Program-made: the position numbers and the translations under genes
In this document: piece by piece, positions 47,618-58,861 of the stretch
How positions within the stretch are numbered: the first letter of the stretch is position 1
Layout: each line of letters starts with the position of its first letter
Origin: Umbelopsis isabellina
Taxonomy: Eukaryota > Mucoromycota > Umbelopsidomycetes > Umbelopsidales > Umbelopsidaceae
Direction of reading: 5' to 3'
NCBI GenBank assembly: GCA_016758905.1
Contig: JAEPQZ010000002.1
Coordinates: 1 to 64,000 of the forward strand
Length of the DNA: 64,000 bases
Notes under the pieces: generated by a model
Seen by the model: only the letters and a program-made list of their open reading frames with translations
Databases searched by the model: none
What the model was told of the DNA's origin: nothing

Positions 47618-47848
47618 TTAAGAGGCGTTGATAGCACAATTGGAAGGAACTCGCTTGGGAGAGGATACGCCCAGGTCAGAGAAGCGACTACGAAGCATCT
47701 CTTCGGGAGCCTTATCGACTCTAGAGGACTTGATTTGTTTGGCAGTCCACAGTCTCATTTGACGAGTATACTCTCTCTTTGCGTTCTCCAAGCTATCCTG
47801 GTTAAGCTCAAGATGGCTTTGAGTAGTGTCCTTGTATTGAATTCCCAT
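47618..47848 (-). CDS. Orphan small hydrophilic protein (76 aa)
   Basis: I do not recognise the family. The 76-residue product is charged, with a helical middle (SLENAKREYTRQMRLWTAK) and Arg/Lys clusters, no signal peptide and no membrane segment. It is taken as a gene and not a chance frame because the ATG follows a TATA box (CTATATAAG, 47911-47919) and a (CA)n-rich leader typical of well-expressed fungal genes. Could be a small stress or regulatory protein; that is speculation. Confidence 0.55.
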   Translation of the reverse strand: MGIQYKDTTQSHLELNQDSLENAKREYTRQMRLWTAKQIKSSRVDKAPEEMLRSRFSDLGVSSPKRVPSNCAINAS

Positions 47849-47910
47849 TGTTAGTGTGTTGTGTGTGTGTGTGTGGTGATAGTTGTAATATACGGTGAAG
47901 AATGAACAGC

Positions 47911-47919
47911 CTTATATAG
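47911..47919 (-). promoter_or_regulatory. TATA box of the orphan small gene
   Basis: CTATATAAG on the minus strand, about 63 bp upstream of the ATG at 47848; between them lies a CA/GT microsatellite (about 47858-47876). Confidence 0.55.
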
Positions 47920-48667
47920 TTTTAGAAAAATTAGCCTAAATCACGTGTGACATCATAAATCTTTAATTTGGACTCGCAGCCAATGACGAACATTGTGAAA
48001 ACAATTGACCTCATGAATTCCTTGTCCAATCATAGCCTGTGCTTCGCAATAAGCTATAGTTTAGATCGATTAATGCTTATTCTTCCGAATGCTTCGATAT
48101 TCTCATGGAGCACGCCCACAGTTGCAGACGTGATACAAGAAATGAGCAAAATCAAATCAAGCATTCGGGCCGTTTGCTTTCGGATGCCATGACAAGCACA
48201 GTCTCAATAGAAATACTATTAATTAATATTGGTCATAGATGCCTCTATACGTCCGATATCCCTATTCGTCTAATATGACACTACGTATTATGTATCTGTT
48301 AGATCTTGGCTAGAAGCAAATGGCTGTGAAACACTAATCGGCGTCAGCATCCCAACATAAGCTTTTTCAATGGGATGAGAGTTTGTTTGTGCCGCCTACA
48401 CAGTTTTTCAGATATGCAAAATATCATTTTTCATACTGAAATGCCTTTTCACTCATATCATGGCGTTTCACCAGACATTTTTTGCAAGTGACTGGCAAAA
48501 TTTCATCCCTTTTGTTGTAAGGAGCAGCAGCGATTGACCAACTTGCCTCAAAAAGGAATTCTAGCGTCACAATTTGGATCTCCGCCGGGTTCCTCGCGTG
48601 TACACTGTGTCCCCGCTTAAAACAAGCCTGGCAGGTCCGCACGCACAGCACTCCTTGCATTCAATCC
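47920..48667. other. Divergent intergenic region upstream of BRO1
   Basis: Frames at 47968-48192 (+) and 48424-48660 (-) have no motif. Presumed promoter region of both flanking genes. Confidence 0.5.
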
Positions 48668-51600
48668 ATGGCATCTCCTCAATCACCATTAATTTCGGTC
48701 CCTAATAAGAGGACAGACGAAATAGACTGGGTGCACCCTATTAAGCGCTATATAGCCCAAGTATATCAAGAGGACCCGGAGAAATATGCGGAAGAGACAA
48801 ATACTATTAATCGTCTCCGTCAGGACATGCGCGGTGCAGGAAAGGACCTGACGGGCAGGGACCTGTTGTACCGTTATTACGGACAATTGGAACTATTGGA
48901 TTTGAGGTTTCCCGTCGATGAAAAACACATTAAAATCTCGTTTTCATGGTATGTAGTAACTGAGCCAAGCGTTTTCCTGCGGTTGCTGCCAAGCCCTGAC
49001 AACCAAACAAAACTAATCCTCAACATTCCATTAGGTATGATGCTTTCAGCGGTCGCTTGACATCTCAATACTCGTTGGCGTTTGAGAAGGCCAGCACCAT
49101 TTTTAATATAGCTAGTACGTTGTCAGCCATTGCTGCAGCACAGAATCGAGCAGAACCTGAGGGCCGAAAACGAGCGTTCAATTTCTTACAGGCTGCGGCT
49201 GGGATGTATCAATACATTAACGACAATTTCTTACACGCACCGTCTGCTGATTTGGGACGTGATCATGTCAAGGTGCTAGTGGAACTGACGTTGGCACAAG
49301 CACAAGAATGCTTTATTGAAAACAGCTTGAGAGAAAAGAAAAAGGATACCCTGATTGCCAAACTGGCCAGTCACGCTACATGGACATATGCCAACTGTGT
49401 GGATGGAATCACTGAAGGCTTAACAAAGTCTGTGTTTGAAAAGCCGTGGTTGACGGTCTGTCATGTCAAACAAAAATATTTTCAAGCTCTCTCGCAATAT
49501 CACAAGGCTTTGGCGTGCGAAGCAGAAGGCAAGTATGGTGAATGTGTCGGTCGTTTGGCCATCGCGGAGTCGGCGGCTAAAGAAGCAAGTAAACTGGCGA
49601 ACGGACTTCCCGCCAATGCTGCCACCACCACTCTTCCTGCCGATGCCGCATCAGCGCTGCAAGAAAATACAAAGACATTTGCTGCCACTTGTAGTGAAAA
49701 GCTAAAGCAAGCCACCCATGACAATGATATGATTTATAGCGATACCGTACCGCAGGAATCTGTCATTCAACCCATTGACCGATTGAAGGCTGTCAAATCA
49801 GTGTCCATTTCCGAGTTATATGGAGCTAATGAGATTAACAAGGTGATTGGCCCAGATATCTTTGCCAAATTGATCCCTCTTAGCGTCCATGAGAGTGCTT
49901 CACTTTACTCTGAAGAAAAGGCAAAGGTGGTTCGATCTGAAACTGAGCGCTGCGATCTGGCTAATGGTGAGCTCGATGCTTCTCTAGACTACATGAAATT
50001 ACCATCGGCTCTTGAGAAATTCAGACACCAAGGCGAGCGAGATGACTTGTCATTGGATGAATTTGCCGCTCCCACCAAAGAAGTTCGCGACTGGGCAGAT
50101 CGCATCCGAGATGAAGAGACTACGAAATCGAAGGTGGCTGAACTGGTGGACACGCTCGAAGCTCTCAAAGATCGTGCGAAGAGCTCACTTGACAAAGTCT
50201 CGGTGACGTTGGATGAAGAAATGAGAGGCTGTGAACAGATGCGGGTTAAGCACGGTGATCGCTGGACTCAAGCACCTTCGTCTAGTATGACAACTTCTTT
50301 CCGTGACGATCTTCGAAATCATCGTTTGTCATTTGAGCAAGGAAACAATTCTGACCGTCAAATTCTTCAGCTTTGGGACAGAGTGGCTCGAGATGCTTCC
50401 ATTTTGCGACAGGGGTCATCTAGCGACGATTTGGCTAGAATTTTTGCTGAAAGTTTGGCTGGAATCGTCGGTCCAGAGAAGAAGGAATCGGCAAGTTTAC
50501 TGGATATCGATATTGATAGCGGTGTCAACAAGGGCAGCACACAGCAAAAAGTCAAGCGTGTTGAAAGTGTTTTAGAAAAGTTGTATCAAGTACGAACCGA
50601 GCGAAAGGATACTTTGGAGGATCTCAAGGAAAAGGTAAAAAGAGGTGTTTCCGTAGAATACTGGTGGTGCTTACAGTATACTCATATATTGGCAATGTTG
50701 CAGACTCATCAAGATGATATCTCCAACCTTCTAATTTTGAATAAGAAATCGACTAATATTGAGCCACAGCTTTTTGCAACTGAGTTGGAGAAATACCGGC
50801 CCCATCAACAACGTATTGCACAATCTATCCATCAGCAACAGCAGCTGCTGAAAGAACTTACAACCGCTTTTAAAGCTCTCATGGAAGGTGATGATGCTAG
50901 AAAAGTGCAAACACAATGGGACAGAGCTGAAAAGCAACGACGCACCGTGGTTGAGAGATTTAGACATGCTAGTGAAGGCTATTTCGAAGTCAAAGATGGT
51001 TTGCTGTGAGTGACTACCACGTTTTTCTACACATCATTATTCAAGCCACTAACTTATTCATTGATATCTACGTACCCGTTGATGTCTCAATAGCAAAGGC
51101 ATTCAATTCTACTCAAATTTGAACGATACTGTTGAAACCCTTTCGCGAAATACGCAAAATTTTGCAAATGATCGAGCACAAGAACGAAATGATCTATCGC
51201 GGGACATTGAAGGGTCAAAGAGTCAAATGGAGCAGCAGCTGTTAAAGGATAAGTTGAGCAAATATGACAACTCATCGGCTCCTCATGATCCCTCTGTTTA
51301 TCAGCTTTCTGATCGAACAAGACAATTGGACCTTAATCCAGGAGCTTCTGCACCCCAATTTTCTCGACCACCGGTGTCTCCTACCATGATGAGATCACCT
51401 CCAGCTCTACCACCTCAACCTCAGGCATATGCAAATTATCCTGCTCCAGCTCCAGCTCCAGCATCGTCAACCGCTCCACATTTCGCCGATCAGCATCCAT
51501 CTGGCCCGATTCAGCGATCAAATTCTGTGACTTCCAACCCAGGTGCTGGGGCTGCTTATGGATATCAACAAAGCCCTGCATCCTATCAATCTGGACCACC

Positions 51601-52399
51601 ACCACCACCACCACCACCACCGCAGCAGCAGCAGCTCGCTGGTCAAGCTGATCCATACCGATCATATTCAGGTGGAATGCAGCACGCTGCACCTACTTCG
51701 CCCGTTTATCATCGGCCAGCTGCTTCCCCAATGGGACCTCCAGTAGCACCTTACCAACCAGCACCTCCCACTCCAACTGGCCCACCGTTTAGAAACGATT
51801 CAATTGGCCAAGCACCACCACCTATTCCTGGTAATCCGCCTCCACCGCTGCCTCCGCAATCGGCACCGTATGGCCCCGGCAGTCAAGATTACCGATCACA
51901 ACAACCAGGCAGCAGTCAACCCTATTCGCCCGCGCAGCCTGCTAGGTCAGGTCCTTATTCGTCATCGTCTAATTATGGAACGTCATACCATTCCTCGCCA
52001 TATGGTTATAATCAGCCGTCACAACAGCCACAGCAGCCGCCACCGCAGCCTGGATATGCACCAAAGCCGCAACCACCCACGCCTCAGCAGCAACAGTCAT
52101 ATACACCTAGTCATCAGCAACCTCCTCCTGTGCCTGGACAAATGCAGTATGGCTATTCTCCATACGGTCAGCAGCAGCAGCAGCAGCAATTACCACCACC
52201 ACCACAGCCGCAAGGATGGAATCAACCTCCACCTCCAGGGCAATGGCAACACCAACCACCGCCTATGCCAGACCAAGCACCCTATCATGGTCATTATCAA
52301 GGCTCGCAGCCTGGACCACCACCGCCACAGCCGTATCAACAATATTGGCCACCACGCAATGACGCACCAGGTGGTGGTGGCAATTCATTATTGGATTGA
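48668..52399 (+). CDS. BRO1: Bro1/ALIX-family ESCRT-associated protein
   Basis: Binds Snf7/ESCRT-III on endosomes and recruits the ubiquitin hydrolase Doa4; sorts cargo into multivesicular bodies. Exons 48668-48948, 49035-51005, 51094-52399; 1,185 aa against about 850-1,000 in relatives. BRO1 domain (about 10-390): TDEIDWVHPIKRYIAQ, LRFPVDEKHIKISFSWYDAF, LAFEKASTIFNIASTLSAIA, LVELTLAQAQECFIE, VKQKYFQALSQYHKA. V-domain coiled coils to about 800. The last roughly 330 residues are a Pro/Gln/Tyr-rich tail with PPPPPPPP, QQQQQQ and many PxY/YxP steps. Rim20/PalA is the alternative paralogue, but the long proline-rich tail favours Bro1. Confidence 0.92.
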
Positions 52400-53267
52400 A
52401 AAACGGATTGGTTGTATTGTTGATAGGTTTTGTGTCACGCATGCAGGAAAAACACACATTGGCTTATTTTTTTAATAAATATATTACCTGTTGATTAGTC
52501 CAAAAATTTTGTTAGCCTAAAGTTATGATGCATGATGGCAGGGCAGGGGGATAAGGTTAGAAGGGAGGAGACGGGCAAAAAAAACAAAAAAGGTGTTTGA
52601 CAAGTTGGAAACGGGAGGTCTTGGGTTCAAGGAGACATAACATTTATGAAAAAGACCACCTGGCCTGGGGAACCCAACCGGATTGTACACGGTTTAGGCC
52701 ATGTACCTGCAGATATGGTGTGCAGGTGCAAATTTGATATTCCTGCTCAAGATTTAATATTTCCATGGTTTAATGAACCCGGTTGTCACTCTTGCTATAT
52801 ATGTAGGCCGCATAAATGTGCAAAATGCAGTGGCCCGCCACAAAAGCTACTGTTTTGTCATGTATGATCCGAAATAAGCCCATCTAACCTCCTAACCTTC
52901 TCTCCTTAAATAGGCAAGAGAAAGAACCAAACTCCATCTTTTTTATCTCTCCTGTAAAAAAGCCTTGGACCCGCGAATGGTCCATTCATGCACACCTCTT
53001 TCTGATTTGTACTCATAAAGGTTGCAAAAGGTAGCAAAGACAAATTTCATGGCCGGTTGGCTTCATCGGTTAAGATAATGCAAACATTTCATGTCTATTA
53101 ACACAGCCATCAATTGAAAGTTCACACACATATACAACTTTACCACCACACCACTCTGCCAAGACTAAAGAACTCCATACAAAACACTAGTATGTACATA
53201 GCGCCAGCCCTGCAATTAACTTTAATTCCCTCCATTTAACCGTCCTTGCCATGTTTATAGTTGAAAT
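52400..53267. other. Intergenic upstream of G-alpha no. 3
   Basis: A 73-codon frame at 52646-52867 has a cysteine-rich end (CHSCYICRPHKCAKCSG) but no start context or TATA; kept as a weak candidate only. The rest is a promoter-like CA/CT-rich region from 53110 to 53260. Confidence 0.4.
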
Positions 53268-54550
53268 ATGGGTTGCTGTCAATCAAGATTCGATCGAGAG
53301 GGAAAGTTTCGCAATGACCTTATCGATGACCAGATACGAAAGGACAAAAACAATCTCAAAAACGAAATAAAAATGCTGCTTCTAGGCAAGTTGCATGAGC
53401 ATACGTATGGAAGCTATTGGACTGTTTTTTTAATTGTTCTTGTTTGTGTAGGTGCGGGAGAATCCGGAAAATCCACCATCCTCAAGCAGATGAAACTCAT
53501 ACATGATGGCGGATACTCTGAAGACGAGCGAATGGCGTTCAGAGAGATCATTTATAGCAATGCAATTCAATCCATGCGAGTGATTTTGGAAGCTAGGGAA
53601 TCGTTGGGTATGCCTCTGCGTGACCAACAAAACCGATACTATGCCGATTTTATTATGCAGCAACCTGCTCAGATAGAACGAGACTTCCTGTCATCCGATA
53701 TCACCAATGCTCTTCGTGCATTGTGGAAGGATTTGACTATCAAAGCGGTTTTTGATCGAAGCCGAGAATACCAATTGAATGATTCAGCTAAATAGTACGT
53801 TGCCCTGATGTCATATTCTCTGTTATGTTGCATTCTGCATAGACTGACAGATGTTTTGTTTTTACCGCCCAGTTACTTTGATTCCATTGATCGTATTGGC
53901 GAGCGTGACTTTCTTCCCAGCAACCAGGATGTTCTGCGGTCTAGAATCAAGACAACTGGTATCACAGAGACTTGTTTTGTCATTGGTGACTTGACCTATC
54001 GCATGTTCGACGTAGGAGGCCAGCGTAGCGAGCGAAAGAAATGGATCCACTGCTTTGAGAGTGTTACAGCTATCATCTTTTTGGTGGCAATCTCAGAATA
54101 TGATCAGACCTTGATTGAAGATGAGGCGGTGGTAAGTGCAAAACAAACAAGCTTATCAGCCAATTGGTATGATGTATTCTAATATCCTGTGGTACACCTT
54201 TGCTGTAGAATCGTATGCAAGAAGCTCTGACGTTGTTCGACTCAATTTGTAACTCAAGGTGGTTCATCAAAACTTCCATCATCCTGTTTTTGAACAAAAT
54301 TGATCGTTTCCAAGAAAAACTGCCACATTCTCCTTTGGCAAAATACTTTCCTGATTTCGAAGGTGACAATACTTATGACGAGGCTAGCGCATACATTCTC
54401 AACCGATTTGTTTCCCTCAACCAGTCCAACACCAAGCAAATCTACACCCACTTTACATGCGCAACCGATACCAAGCAAATCAAATTTGTCATGGCGGCCG
54501 TCAACGATATCATCATTCAAAAAAGCTTGCGGGAAATTGGTCTGCTCTAA
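53268..54550 (+). CDS. Heterotrimeric G protein alpha subunit (no. 3)
   Basis: Receptor-coupled GTPase at the plasma membrane. Four exons: 53268-53385, 53452-53794, 53873-54131, 54209-54550; 353 aa. Start MGCC (acylation at Gly2, Cys3/Cys4); P-loop GAGESGKST 40-48; Arg178 and Gln204 in the same places as mammalian G-alpha-i; NKID; TCAT intact (FTCATDT), end REIGLL. Intron 1 is GC-AG (GCAAGT...TAG), 66 nt, in frame and stop-free, at the position where both paralogues have GT-AG. It lacks the KKW intron of the other two. Of the three this one is closest to the conserved G-alpha pattern. Confidence 0.96.
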
Positions 54551-54802
54551 AAAAACTTGGCCTTGTCAACGGACAGCTCTTCCTCTACAACTCTTTGACC
54601 CAGGATCCCTCCCATATTATAATAGTTATTTAATCGCTTGCGTATCTCAATATGCTGCTTTCTCTTCTCTTGATGCCAGTCCCGATTATCATCACAGAGA
54701 CATCAGACTTTTTTTTTAATGTTAATACAGCAGAGTATTTGTAAATGAAAACATTTTTTATTTTATTTTTGGGTTTTGCCTATGTTGTCCTCGAAACTTC
54801 CT

Positions 54803-55931
54803 TTACAGTTTTCTTGCTTCTTTGGCAAGAGCGTATTGATGCTCAATGATACTTGTTTCCATGGCCCGTACCATTTTAAGTTGGTCAGCATTGCCGCTAT
54901 AGATATTTTCGCGGATAATCTCGGTACCACCAGGGAACACGGTGAGAACAGCACCTACGGTGATTAACCAGGTTAAGCACATGCTCGCAGATCCACTACT
55001 TAAAAAGGATTTCAATTCTTACCGTTCAGGGTATCATCTTCGATTGCTTGTATGAACGCATCTATGACTGGTTCCTGTGGGATTACAGGTATGCTACTGG
55101 CTGTGAGAGCTTCACGAAAAGTGCCTTCCAGTAATGGAGTGTCGATGAACCAGGGGCACAGAGCAACGTGTCGGGTATTGGTTTCTTTTCGCGCCAACGA
55201 ATGGCTTCTCACCAACGAGACAACACCAGCCTTGGCCGCAGCATAAAGAGGGACAATGCCCGAGTTGTACAGACCATACAAGGAGCTTGTACTTATAACC
55301 ACACCTTCACCAACCTGGGGATTTTGGGCAAAATACTTCAAAGCTAGACGAGTGCCTTTGGCTACGGCCACTAAATTGATGTTCAACGTCATATACTCGC
55401 ACGATTCCTCGCCAGCATCATTATCGTTAAACCAGCTTGAAGACTCGGTAATCCCGGCATTGTTTACAACTATGTTGATCTTTCCAAACGCATCCTTAGC
55501 TTTTTCAAATGCGGCTTCTAAAGTTTTCCATTTCGTGACGTCGGTTTCGTGGAATACCGCCACGTTGGAACTGAACGCACGTTAGTATTGTTTGTCAAAT
55601 GATGGCGGTTTTTGAAAATGTGCCTCTCAAGGGAGCTTACCCTATCTCTTTGTTCAATGCCTCGGCTAGCGCTGATCCTTGACTAACATCTCTATCGGCA
55701 ATCAAAACCTTGCCACTAATAACAACTAATTAGCCTCCTTAATGTTGTTACTTCTGGTTATACTCCATTTAAATCCAACCAACCCTAGAGAAACAAGCTT
55801 TTCAGCTAAAGTCTTGCCCATGCCTGTGATGCAAAGCTTAGATACGTGACAAAACATAGTGATAGGAAATAAGATGGGAGCTTACCTGAGGCAGCGCCGG
55901 TGATAATAGCAACAGAACCTTCAATTTTCAT
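54803..55931 (-). CDS. Short-chain dehydrogenase, 15-PGDH-like
   Basis: Classical SDR oxidoreductase, probably NAD(H)-dependent; substrate unknown. Five exons: 55931-55886, 55823-55784, 55715-55641, 55570-55023, 54954-54803; 286 aa. The cofactor loop TGAASGMGK is split by intron 1; ADRD after strand 2 (acidic Asp, so NAD); NNAGITESSSWF; SSLYGLYNSG; catalytic YAAAK; PWFIDTPLLEG. The first three exons are only 46, 40 and 75 nt. Human 15-hydroxyprostaglandin dehydrogenase has the same order and the extra C-terminal tail after the Rossmann core. Confidence 0.9.
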
Positions 55932-55985
55932 GCTGTGAATTTTGAGATGCTGAAAAGATAGAAGGCCCTCTTTGCTTAGCTTTTC

Positions 55986-55993
55986 TTTTTTAT
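55986..55993 (-). promoter_or_regulatory. TATA-like box of the 15-PGDH-like gene
   Basis: TATAAAAA on the minus strand, about 55 bp upstream of the ATG at 55931. Confidence 0.45.
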
Positions 55994-57100
55994 ACTTGTA
56001 AAACCACGTGGGTATCCTCGGGCGGTCGTGAGAAGCTGGCGCGCACACTTGTCACACGCAATACCCTCTTGAAATACAACGGGACCTTTCAACCGCGACA
56101 TTAACGCCTGGCGGTGGACTGAGCCACACTCTACCTTTTACCTGTTCTACTTTTCACGTTAGCAAGGATATACGAGTATTTGTTTGCGTCAACGCAAAGT
56201 ACATCAAATGACCAATCACATATAAGCATACATAAGCAAATATACGCAAACTTAAGGCGTTTCAAGTTGTTTTGGGGAGTTTTCCAACGTTAAGGTTAAT
56301 GTAAAACAAGGTTTATGAGTACGAATGACTTTGATTTGATAAGTGCTTTATGCCCTTTTTTAAAACGTGGGCAGTGCGGAGGGTGTCACAAAAGCCAATG
56401 CCCTGGTTTTCATCGGTTAAACAAAGAGTCCACAATGCTTGTCTAATTCCTCTCTTTCTCTGTATCAGCAGTGAAGCTTATTGCCATCGTCTAAACACTA
56501 TTTCTAATGATATAGGCCAATATTCTAATCGTAGGCTATTAGGCATATGGTTTTTCTTATGTAACGGTGTTTAAGATGCGGGCAAGGCGAAACACAGGCA
56601 GTTAGCCCAACTCATTTGATAGAGATTGATCACCGAGCTGCTTCTATTAGTCCCTCTGCCGAACGACTGTTACTTCATAGCAATTCACATACTTCAGCCT
56701 TTAATGAACTGTCTATATAAAAAGCAAGAATTGATGCTAAAAGTCAGCTAAGTTTCCTCAATTTAAAGAACAACGACTGTATTCGACAATATCATAAATG
56801 CAGTTGGGAGATATCCTCATCTTCAAACTAACGTTTCTACTGTAAAGAATGATGAGGCTGTCAAGATAGCAACTGACTCTTTTCAGACTATAGGTTTTGA
56901 TTTATCGCCAATCAAATATTTTTTATTATATTCTATCAACAGTTTTTGTTGCAAGTGGTAAAAACGAAAACAGAATAAATGCTATGTAGTTAGTGAGTGT
57001 TTTTGAAAAACGCCCCTCACTCCGTTGTAAAGAAAAAATTTCATCAGTTCATGAAAAAATAAATGAAACTTTTTCTTTGGTTCCGTATAGTTGCGATAAC
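55994..57100. other. Intergenic region, no gene seen
   Basis: AT-rich toward SNU13. The frame at 56350-56574 has no motif. Confidence 0.5.
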
Positions 57101-57714
57101 TTAGATCAACAACTTCTCAATCTGAGTCTTCAGAGTAAGAATCTGAGGCTTGAGATCAGATGCTTCGTTGGTGGTGACCGAACAAGCAATAACTGGGCGA
57201 GAAACACCGCAGGCACGGCCAAGAGCAGTCTTGGAGGGAACGAAAACGTAGGGAACGTTCTTGTCTTCGCACAAAAGTGGCAAGTGAAGAAGAATTTCAA
57301 TAGGCTCAGTGTCAGCTAGAAAATGATAAAGGTATGAGTGGATATGTTGCGCCAAAAAGTTGAATGAATCATGCTGCGACAGGCCATGTGTCAAAATCTC
57401 GGGAGACCAACTTGGCCAACTCGAAAATGTCGACGGCAACCAGGCAGCATATTGTGATTCACAAATAACAGAAACTTACCAGTCATGACAATGAACTCAG
57501 AGATACCTCTGTTGAGGGTCTTGGTAGCCTCGTTAGCACCCTTCTTGAGCTGCTTGTAGTGAGATGCCTGTTGAACAAGATCCAAAATGGTGTTGGTCAA
57601 GCTGGCGTCAGCGAGAGGGAAAGCCTTGGGGTTCACGGGGGCAGACTAGAAACAACAGTGAGTTAATATATGAAAGTGATCAAGTGCAAATATTCGTACA
57701 ATGCTACTCACCAT
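57101..57714 (-). CDS. SNU13: Snu13 (15.5K/NHP2L1), L7Ae-family RNA-binding protein
   Basis: Binds K-turns in U4 snRNA and box C/D snoRNAs; shared by the U4/U6.U5 tri-snRNP and the rRNA methylation machinery. Three exons: 57714-57712 (the ATG alone), 57645-57480, 57315-57101; 127 aa, family length 125-128. [57 protein letters not shown] and the [11 protein letters not shown] loop are near identical to other eukaryotes. The donor directly after ATG (ATG|GTGAGT) is required, as no other in-frame Met precedes SAP. Divergent from COA3. Confidence 0.97.
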
Positions 57715-57886
57715 TATGGCAAAACGTTCAAAGTGGCGATAAGAAAGTTAAGTGTGTAGAACTAGAGTCTCAGCTAACTGCGAAGAAGAAAAAAAAAAAT
57801 CCGCCAGTCCTTTTGGCAGTCACATAAGCAAAAAAGACTGTCCATAATTTGCGAGCTTCCCCTGTCCGAAACATTGTCGCTTCAAA
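57715..57886. promoter_or_regulatory. Shared divergent promoter SNU13 / COA3
   Basis: 172 bp between the start codons, with an A-run at about 57783-57799. One of two very short bidirectional promoters in the window that pair housekeeping RNA/ribosome genes with mitochondrial genes. Confidence 0.55.
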
Positions 57887-58198
57887 ATGTCTAATAATTC
57901 GCGAGAGAAATTGTACACTACATCAAAAGGCTACGGATTCACTCCTGCTCTTCAACGCACAAGAAAACCGTTTCAAGCTCGCAACTTGTTGACTCTGGGT
58001 GCGCTATTAACATTCGTTGGAGGTGTCTGTAAGTAGTGATTTGGTTGCATTCTTCAATTTAACCATCAGCGTTGTCCTCATCCTTCCCTCACTTCAGATT
58101 CCTATTCCATTCTCGCTGTCAAACAAGATGACTTTAGCGATATTGAGATTCCAAATCAAACCCCAGGTGTAACTACCAAACTTGATGATAAGCAGTAA
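57887..58198 (+). CDS. COA3: Cytochrome c oxidase assembly factor Coa3 (Cox25/CCDC56)
   Basis: Small inner-membrane protein that binds newly made Cox1 and couples its translation to assembly in yeast. Two exons, 57887-58028 and 58098-58198, give 80 aa. Pattern: basic matrix-side start, GYGFTPALQRTRKPFQARN, one TM segment (about 36-55, LLTLGALLTFVGGVYSYSIL), then AVKQDDFSDIEIP in the intermembrane space; the last block is the Coa3 hallmark. Too small for most gene finders. Confidence 0.9.
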
Positions 58199-58371
58199 TA
58201 CCACTTTATAAGTCGATGATGTCCATGTATATAATGAAAACCTCAAACGTAACAAAATGCGCACCCGTGACACATAAAAGCAAGATATATATAATTTCTA
58301 TGTGATTTTTATAATGAAAATAGTTTTTCGTTCTATACAAATACGAAGTTGAGCAAGGGGGTTTTCTAAGT

Positions 58372-58861
58372 TTATTTGCCAATACGTTTGCGTAATGCTC
58401 GGGTTCTCTTCATCAATTTCTTGTGTTTGTGCTTGTTCATCTTCAATTTGCGCTTTCGAAGCACACTGGTAGCATGCATTGTGGGTTGTGATGGCGTCGA
58501 TGGAACAGTGGGTGGATGGAATGGCTTAAGGGCAGCCATGTACTGAGTAATTGATGCAACAGACTGGTTTGGCTGTGAGGCGGGTACTGGCAAAACAAGC
58601 ATTAGTTCTATTGCTTCTCATAAAATGTCTCGTTGTATGTTCATGATTGAAAGCTAAAGGTATCCCTTTGAGTCCTTAGACTGATATTGTTCAGAGTTGA
58701 TAGTTACCTCGAATAGAATTAAGAATGGTACTGGTAGGCACGAATTGTGCTGTTGACATGGAAATCGATGACGCCCATCGGCTTTGAGTGAGTACAGCCG
58801 ATCGATAGCAGGGAACGACCGCTGTCTTTAACCGCGGCAATAAGGTGATCGCTCGCTGCAT
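58372..58861 (-). CDS. COX24: Mitochondrial small-subunit ribosomal protein mS38 (Cox24/Qri5, AURKAIP1-like)
   Basis: Mitochondrial ribosomal protein; in yeast needed for COX1 mRNA processing and translation. Two exons, 58861-58708 and 58586-58372, give 122 aa. N-terminal presequence rich in Arg/Ser (MQRAITLLPRLKTAVVP); the C-terminal block SVLRKRKLKMNKHKHKKLMK and RTRALRKR is the mS38 signature. Convergent with COA3, 173 bp between the stops. Confidence 0.93.

Noticed and set aside
51804-52475. 223-codon frame inside the BRO1 tail
   Set aside because: Shadow of the Pro/Gln-rich repeat in another frame; His/Arg-rich composition follows from CCA/CAG codons.
52646-52867. 73-codon Cys-rich + frame resembling a small zinc protein
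   Set aside because: Cysteine spacing does not form a clean zinc pattern and there is no promoter or leader evidence; retained only as a remark.
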